Assembly: GCF_048771995.1 (NCBI RefSeq)
Contig: NC_133034.1
Location: forward strand, 3,410,001 to 3,474,000
Direction: 5' to 3'
DNA: 64,000 nt
From: Taeniopygia guttata
Taxonomy: Eukaryota > Chordata > Aves > Passeriformes > Estrildidae
Shown: positions 56,666 to 64,000 of the stretch, in pieces
Numbering within the stretch: position 1 is the stretch's first letter
How the letters are laid out: each line of letters opens with the position of its first letter
The notes under the pieces: model-generated
The model's input: only the letters and a program-made list of their open reading frames with translations
Told to the model about the DNA's origin: nothing
Database searches by the model: none
Made by a program: the position numbers and the translations under genes

Positions 56666-58919
56666 AATCATGAAAAAAAAATTAAGAAGTTATTTGTGTC
56701 ACCTAACTTCTGTAACCTGAGCAAGTCTCAGGTAGTGTTGATCCCTCCACTGACCCCAGAGGGGACTTAATCTTCTTCACCAAACAGAATTCAGTTAGGT
56801 GTCTAAAGGTGATGGTAGAAACTGTGCTGCTGTAGCAGATAACAAGGCAGTTGGGATGTATTCACTTCCTCACACCCCACAAATCTGCAGATGCACACCT
56901 TTGCTTCTCTCTAATTAATTCCTGCCCTCATTTGGCCAATGGGTTCTTTTTACAGCTTAGGAAGAATTTACAATATCCATGCCTTGGTCATTTGAACCTG
57001 ATTGCTTTGGACAGAGGATAGGACAACTGGGGAAGTCCAAGCTCCAGGCCATGAAATATTTCCATCTGTTTCAGCAGAGAGCCCATTTGCTGGGTCTTGG
57101 TCTCAGTGATTTTATCTCAGTGATTTTATTAGTCAGACTCTGGGGGGCACTAGGATCTCATGATGAAAGACGTGGGATAGAATCACTGCTGTTTCCCACA
57201 CTCATACGTGCAGCTATTTGGATTTTGAAAGTAAAATCAGGGCCAACAGTGATTAAGTTTCAGATGAGTCTCATCACGCTTCAGAATTCCCCTACTTCCA
57301 GTTCCACAAATTCTCTCTGGACCTCTTCAGCTGGGAAACCAGCACAGAGATCTCAGGAGAAAATTGCTTCTTTTCAGTTCTGAAACTCAACGTGCAACAT
57401 GATTTTGCGACGTGTTAAACTCTTGGGAATTCCTCCACGGCCAGCTGGCATAGCAGGAGCATAGACATGGGCTGAGGCTCTGAATCCCAGAGCTGCTTTC
57501 CCCTTCCCCCTGCCCTTCACAGCACAGTAGTTCAGCCCTGGATCACAGACAGACCTAGAGAGCACAGGGACATGAGCAGGTTGCTGGTTTTTCCCTTGGC
57601 TCCTGCTCAGTAGTGACTTATCTTCCCTCAGAGGCACAGGGTGGGGTTCATGTTCTCTTAAAATCCTCCTTTTGCTCTTCTCCTTAATCATCTCAGCTTA
57701 CAGGACAAAGCAATATCCAAAACCTGGACTGACTGCAATGAGAAAATTGCTCCTAAAGAGAAGTTCAGAAGGCAGGGGCAGAAAAAGCACAATTTGAGGT
57801 GCAGGGAAGCCTTCAAGAATGCCTGGAACACCCACACAGTCATTTGCCCTGTTCACAACACTAACAAGGAACCACTGCCATAATAAACCACCACAGTAAT
57901 AAATAGATCCAATTGCAAAATCCACATTTCAGCCTGCTACTTCTATGGATTAAGGGGTACCATCTCCTCTCCATGACTGTCTGATATGGTTAGCCAAAAT
58001 GGCTAGAATGGCAAACATTAGCATCAAACACGTGACTTGCAATTTAAGCAATAAAACTATTTTCATGAAACTCCCTATTATGTAAGGCAAAAGTATCCCA
58101 GAATTTATGGAATTTGTTTATATATGGAGGATTTAAGATGACAATTGCCTGCTAGCAGTCTAAAGACCAAACAATTACAGTGAAATATTGTTTAAATAAA
58201 CCATACTCTTGGTTAAATGTACATATTTTCAAAGAACACTGAAAACCTTGAAAATCTCTTCAAATTAATCACTGCAAATTATTCAGTCAGTTACAAATCT
58301 AGTCATCTGTGCTTGGGAGAGTAAAAAGCATGTAATTTATTTGTCTGACTCTCACAAAGTGTCCACCCATTCCTTTAAGCTCTATTTTCACCATGCTTTA
58401 TGGGGACTGTTAGACAGCTCTACAAAAACATTTTAACATCAAACTGAGCTTCCCAACATACACTGGGCAGAGACCAGAACTTCCAGGTGAAACCCCTAAG
58501 AGGGAATATTATGTGGCATCTTTGATAATTGCAGTCCCTATTGTCCTTAATTTCCAGATTAAATGCAGAAGGAGGTGGGGAGAGAAAATCCTTTTTCACA
58601 GGCTGATATTGTCGTCTGAGAATATTATCTAACCATAATTTATGCTTTAAAGCACTTCAGAAGGAACTGATATTTTTATAGATGCCTGAACTCTTATGAT
58701 CTGTAAAGCTGCCAGCTGTTAATACTCTGGAGAAATAGAAATTCAGTTATTTAAAACCACAAAGAAACAAACCAGAAATCCAACCTACAGTGCATACAAA
58801 GAGAATTCTAATTTGACCTTTGTCTTTAACCCAAAGTCAGAAACTGTTGGGCTAAAAATGGGGTACAACTCAATTCAAACCCAACTCAGAGGCTGAGAAA
58901 ACTGCTGTGTATGTGAACC
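56666..58919. other. Intergenic stretch
   Basis: Unique-looking sequence, AT-rich from about 57,950 to 58,880. Nothing supported. Confidence 0.4.
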
Positions 58920-59640
58920 TCAGCTAAGTGCAGACACACCCAGAACACAAACACCCACCTCACAAGCCTTGGAACAACTTTTATTAGGGAAAGAATGCCC
59001 AGCTTGCTGTTCTGTCACAGCTGGAGCACATCTGTACTGTCCCTGCCACCACTGAGGGCTCCAATTGTTCAGTTTCTGCTTTTGATGCATAGGAAGAGAA
59101 CTATTTTGGATCCTGAAATAAACAAAATCATCAAGAGCTGGGTTTTGCTGCCCTCCCCTTCCCTGGGCAGCCCAGCCCACCAGGAATTCTCCTGCAAACC
59201 AAAGTGGTTTCTCAGCAGGGTTATTCAAAATGGGGAAGGGTGACAGCGCTCTGCCCACGGAGGGGATCCTACACTGCACCCCGTGGCTGTGGCTGCAGGA
59301 AGACTTTGTCCTTTGTCCCACTCTGCTTCGATGGTTTCCAGGCATATCTGACTTTTCCAAGGCTTTGTCTTGAGATTTATCCATCACTGCTGTCATTTTT
59401 GTAGGTGCAACCGAAATAGACTGCTCTTGAAAGAGCAGCCCACTAAAGGAGCCCAAGCAAGCAAGCTCCTCTGCCTCTGGCCTCCTCACACCCATCCCAT
59501 ACCTGGTCCACGTTTTTCTGAGCCTTCCTCTTTCTACCCCCAAAGATGATGCAAAAGCCAAGTAGCACACCCATCTCAAAACCCCTCAGCTTGATGCCTC
59601 TTTTTTCTCTAAAGGATATCAGAGAAAACCTCATCTTTCT
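58920..59640 (-). other. Possible minus-strand transcribed region (unrecognised)
   Basis: A 219-codon open frame (58,920-59,579) overlaps a second frame (59,443-59,634) that includes a short hydrophobic stretch with a basic stop-transfer (GVLLGFCIIFGGRKRKAQ), followed by CCAG|GTATGG, a possible donor. AATAAA lies on the minus strand at 58,982-58,987. No family was recognised and the two frames cannot both be coding. The block is richer in GC than its surroundings. It could be a lncRNA, a decayed gene or chance. Confidence 0.2.
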
Positions 59641-59880
59641 TATAACTAAACAACATCACTCTTCAGCAAGTCCAAGCAGTAATTGCCAAGAGAAACAACA
59701 TTCTCCCAGCAGCTCCCACTCTCCTTGCTGCACCCACGGCTCCGTGGGTTCAGCAGGAAGCCTGACTGAAACAGAGAGCTCCTGCTTCCCATGTGCAGTC
59801 ACCTCCCTTCCAAGGGCACCTCCCATGAGCCACCCAGCAGTGAAAACAGCAAATCCACAAACCTCGCCCTGCTTGCCCAC

Positions 59881-60335
59881 TGATGCCTCAGGTTTTCTAT
59901 TTTTCACATTCTGTGCTGCTTTAGTGTGTGGCTCTGGGCTTCATATCAGGGGATGGTGGGCTCTCTGCACAGAGCAGGGAGACAAAACAATTCCTTCTCC
60001 AGCTGGGGACCAAGGACAAATCATCCAAATCTCAGGCCCAAGAGCACAAAGACCGTGGGCTGGAGAGAGAAAAACAAGCAGGATGGGACTGCCTGGGCTA
60101 AAGCTGGAATTGGACAATGAACTCCAAGGTGCAAATGGAGCAGAACTGATCAAAGTGAGAGACCCCGTGAGCGGTCGCGCCTTTTGGGACCATTTTGGGT
60201 CATCTTGGGTGCAGCCCTGGCTGGGCTCTTGTGCTGCCCAAGGTGGATCCATTGAGGAGACCCTTCCAATAAATCCCTGCTTTATTCTCTAGCTCTGTCC
60301 AGCCTCTGTTCTAGGGCAGCCTGCACAAGGCATCA
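59881..60335 (+). mobile_element. Solo LTR, + orientation (TGATGCC family, best reference copy)
   Basis: The 455-bp element has inverted ends TGATGCCTCAGG and AAGGCATCA and AATAAA at 60,268. CCAC occurs directly on both sides, suggesting a 4-bp duplication. 'cca' also follows other copies, so this may be partly chance. It looks whole as an LTR, with no internal retroviral region. Confidence 0.9.
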
Positions 60336-60599
60336 CCACTCCAGCAGTATCAGTTTGCTCATGACCAGGAGGTATTTGAGATAAAGCAAACTGCAAGCAG
60401 ACCCTGGGCACAAAGCACTGGAGGGTCCCATCTGGAGATTCCCTTCTCCCCACCTTCCCCTGCTCCAGCTGCTGAGAAACAGCAGCCACAGCATTCCAGC
60501 TTTAATCATAGTTTTGTTCACTCTCCACAGAGCAGCAATAAAAAGTTCAACTGGAAGGGGGGAAGAAATACCACAACTAGTCATTCCCACCAGCCATAC

Positions 60600-61040
60600 A
60601 TCTGGCCCTTAATTACCCTATGGTATTTACATAATCAACAAAATATTCAGCTTGTATGACTGATCATGCTGGAGTAGTGGAACGCATTAGCAAATAAATA
60701 GCAAAACACACAAATTTGTCAACAGATGGATTACAACCCAACGTAATTAAATGCAAAATAGTTCTGCTTTTAAAGCAATTGCTCATAAATTAGCCTGTCA
60801 GCAAATGTATGCAACTAATTGCATGAAAAAAATTAGGCCATAAGACAATATTATCTGCACATAGTCTTTCCAAACAATGTAAAAATGATTGGGTACATTA
60901 TTAATTGAAAAGAAGTCAAACTGCATTAGTTTAATTGCTCTTTTTTGTGCAAACCTATTAGAATAATTTGTACCATATTTACTTCTCTTTACATTTGATG
61001 ATAGGTATTTAACTCTTGTTTGTAGACTAGCAATGACGAT
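60600..61040. other. AT-rich unique block, candidate conserved noncoding element
   Basis: About 440 bp are AT-rich without simple repeat structure and dense in TAATTA, ATTAATT, ATGCAAAA and CATAAATTAG-type words, which homeodomain and POU proteins can bind. The idea rests on texture only. No cross-species evidence is available here. Confidence 0.25.
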
Positions 61041-61045
61041 TTTAC

Positions 61046-61090
61046 CTTTTTCTCAGCTTCATAAACGTAATAAGAATCCTGTTTGTCCAT
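61046..61090 (-). CDS. Possible short coding exon (unrecognised)
   Basis: On the minus strand ATG at 61,090 opens MDKQDSYYVYEAEKK, followed at once by a donor-like AAAAAG|GTAAAA in phase 0. The frame is also open upstream of the ATG for about ten codons. The peptide looks protein-like (Tyr-rich, acidic then basic), but I do not recognise it, and a 15-codon match to splice rules is weak evidence. Confidence 0.2.
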
Positions 61091-64000
61091 GTCAGTGGTG
61101 TGTCCCAAGAGGGTGTAAGGAGACTGGCAGCTGAAGCTGTCCTTGGAGATACAGCCCTTTTTAAATCAACCAGAAGCTGTTACAGAAATCAAAGGTGGCA
61201 AGAAAAGCTTGTTTGCAGAGAGGAAAGGCTAAAGAACTGTAAAACACATTCTAGAAAAAGTGCATCCACAATGACATTGTCAGCCCTGAGCAAAGCCAGT
61301 TCAGAGCTGAGAGCTTTCACATCCAGATTTAACCCCATGATTTTCTGCCCAGATCTACCCAGGCTCCCAGGAGCTACTGGGATCCATGGGCTACTGATCA
61401 AGAACCTATGAAAGGTCATACAAAAAAAAAAAAAAAGCCTGTTCCCTATAAATTGTCTAATTAAGAAATGACCCTTACATTTTTTTTTTACTTTTAACTC
61501 AATAACTAACTACCCATGGCTCACAATGTGGACTCCTTTACCTAATTACACAATATTACTTAAACTCATGAAGAAGAAGGTGAAGAAGAAGGACTAGCTT
61601 CTGTTTTAAAACTTTTATCTTGCTTTATGTATATTATCATATTTTAAAACTTTAAACTCTGAGTTTTGTACTATGTGATATTACACACTTCTATTCAGAC
61701 TACACAGTTTTAATCTCAGTTCTATCATTCCATTCTGGAAGTTTTCTCCACAGCCTCAGGTCAAATGCAGTGTTCTCTTGGGGGTCAGTGCCTGTCAGCA
61801 CAGAAAGTCTCAAATTCTCAGTAACCAGGGTTCCAACATTCCCTCACACTCTCTGTGCAGGAATTATCTTCTCTGTTCTCCCTATTTTCTCCCAAATGGC
61901 TGAGAATCATTTGCAGCCCAAGGCAGACAGTCAGACACAAAGACTTGCATTGATTTTAGGGAGCTTTGCTTAAGTTCTGTAACCAAGAAAGATTTATACT
62001 GAGCTTAATTCAGGTCCAGTGCTGCTACAGATCGGGAGGGCTTCTGCTGACATCAGAGAAACTACCCCAAAAGGAAGACCACAAGTGTGATATTTGTCAT
62101 GGACCAAATCAAAAACACCTGCAGTTTGAGTACAGGGAACGAACTGCTCATTAACAGTTGGTGAACTAGAAATCATCCATGTAAATTATTCAGTGACTGA
62201 TGAATACATTTGAGGGAAAAAAAAAAAAAAAAAAGAAAGAAAGCTATTTACTTATCTTGAGCATATTTCCCCCTCTTTCCTCAATATGAGGTAAAGCTGA
62301 CAGAGAAGTAGGAAGAAACAGAATTGCATAGAGAAATTAGCAGTTTGGAGACAGAAATATATCTCTCCAAAAAACTCACAAATGAGCAAACTTGTCAGCC
62401 GAACCAAAATGGAAACACTGATGACCCAACAGCAACTCCCAGGCTGGACACTTTTCCCAAAGCAATGAATCCAAGGGGCTCCCAGAAGCACAGCCAGAGG
62501 ACATGGGGAACCTGCCTTCCAATTCAGCACCTTGCTCTCAACAGAGAATGAAGTTTGTTCATTAGGCTACAGAATATTCACAGCAGTTATTATCTCTGAT
62601 CGATGGCACAGCACTGTGAGGCTGTTGTGTGAGAAAAGCAGAGGAAGGCAGGAGGCTTTGGCTGTAACTCCAGCACAGCCTCCTGGCACTGGCACCCTGT
62701 GCTCTACACACAGGTGTACATTCAATAATGTGGAGTGGAGGAGCTCCCTTAAGGCATCCCAAGAGCCCTGAGAGCCCCAGCAGGGGGTTTGGCTCCTTAC
62801 AGTAAAGTATTGTCACCTAAAAGGGCAAAACCACACCCTTCATCCTAATATCTCACCATGGGGAAACAGAAAATAACCTGTTGGGTCAGGATTTGCAGGG
62901 AGCCTCAGGGCACCACAAGCAACATTGTGGGTGTAGGAATGAGTCTTCCCAGCCTCCAGAGAATAAAATTTTCTTGGCTGAGTGTTTTAGCAGGTAAAGT
63001 CCAGTGGAGCCTGGCATTGGTTGGTAATGAGAAAGGCAATGAGAAAGTTTAAATGGCATCTATATCAAAGCTGACATTTATGGATAATCCTCCAGAAGAA
63101 ACTGATAAAATAATCCCAGGGGAAGAGGATTGTAACTGCTTGGGTTGGTGACCTGGGAGTCTTCTCTGAGATGTTTCTGCCTTGAAGGAAGGGGACCACA
63201 CCTGAAGTGGGAGGTGTTGGTGTCTCTGCTGTAGGGTTTGGTACATGCCAACAAGGGACACTCGGTGGCCAAAGCTGTGGGAGTCACTGAACGTGACTGA
63301 TGAAAATGCAGCTGCTGCTCTGAAGAAGTGGGCACCACAGGATCCCTGAAAACACTTTTAAGTTTCCATATTGCCATCCAGAATCTAACAGAAGCAATTT
63401 TTGTGCTGCCTATAGCAAAGCCAGGGGGATCAATTACAAAACCATTTGCAGCCCAGCCATATATACTCTCAAATCCTCCTGCAAGTTCGTCATAAAAGAG
63501 AGGAAATTTCTCCCAAAATTAGCTTTGGACTTCCCAGAAGGAAGTTCAGGGTCCAGATTGCCTGCTCCTGCTCTGCAGATTTGGAAGATACAGCTTGACA
63601 ATGATGGATCCAGACAATGTTAATAAATATAGAAGTACATTTAATCAGTCTTTGGTGTTGCAAAGAATGTCTCTGCTTTTCCTACATTAAATTTCTGAAG
63701 TAGTTTTGGAAAAATACAAAATCAAGGCTATTAAGAATTCCTTGATTCAGACAATGCAGGGGAAACTGAGCCAAATGAAAATTGAAAATAAGAGTAGCAA
63801 ATTTAAACTCTTCACTCCTGCGCTTGTAAGCTTAGAGCATTATTGTCAGCACAGGATTCACCTTAAAAAATCATTATTTCACTCCACTGGAATTATTGCT
63901 TACAGCTTTTTCAACGTGAGTGCTTTGCTCCTGAGCAATTTGCATTACATGAAGCTTGGGAACATGATCAGAAATTTAACTTAGCAACTCAGCTGCTCTT
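61091..64000. other. Intergenic stretch to window end
   Basis: No gene or LTR was recognised. There are A-runs at about 61,421-61,436 and 62,216-62,234. Open frames are short. Confidence 0.4.

Noticed and set aside
59546-60292. 248-codon + strand open frame
   Set aside because: Its second half is the solo LTR at 59,881-60,335, and the same translation recurs at other LTR copies.
1-64000. tRNA, rRNA, snRNA genes or CRISPR-like arrays
   Set aside because: No cloverleaf with A/B boxes, no rRNA signature and no spaced direct repeats were found by eye on either strand.

Overview
This window looks like avian nuclear DNA, most likely a songbird. Four signs support this: split genes with GT-AG introns, short 5'-truncated CR1 LINE tails ending in the ATTCTGTG-type repeat, many solo LTRs of the types common in songbirds, and a piece of a PIM1-like kinase gene, a family strongly amplified in passerines. 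No bacterial, organellar or CRISPR-like features were seen. The 5' end of the main gene lies outside the window.

Left third (about 1-16,412, + strand): the 3' portion of one multi-exon host gene. Twelve exons with canonical splice sites join in compatible phase into 635 codons plus a stop. The protein has a basic, low-complexity linker followed by two TOG/HEAT domains. It is recognised as a crescerin (TOGARAM) family protein, closest in layout to TOGARAM2, which regulates axonemal and ciliary microtubules. A further exon is possible at 323-438. The introns hold three CR1 fragments and little else.

Middle junction (16,413-21,900): behind the stop codon lie a possible alternative terminal exon (17,072-17,232), three tandem units of about 178 bp that begin inside that exon, and a solo LTR carrying the first AATAAA signals downstream of the gene. 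Next comes a CpG island holding the 5' part of a PIM1-like kinase gene on the minus strand. It is frame-shifted, truncated in the kinase domain and carries 23 uninterrupted CAG codons, so it is called a pseudogene. It is followed by two pieces of one LTR family in opposite orientation and by a clean ERVL-type solo LTR with a 5-bp target duplication.

Right two thirds (21,900-64,000): gene-poor, AT-rich DNA with no confidently recognised coding gene. It contains many solo LTRs, several from one family with TGATGCC/GGCATCA ends. One LTR carries a nine-unit minisatellite. There are also a perfect CCTTT tract of 38 copies, a TTA tract, a G-rich tract and two CR1 tails. Two AT-rich unique blocks (27,540-27,900 and 60,600-61,040) resemble conserved noncoding elements in texture only. 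Two weak minus-strand coding candidates (61,046-61,090 and 58,920-59,640) are flagged for checking. I found no convincing novel biological system. The most interesting items are the gene's 3' end rebuilt by repeats and the truncated PIM-like gene with its triplet tract.
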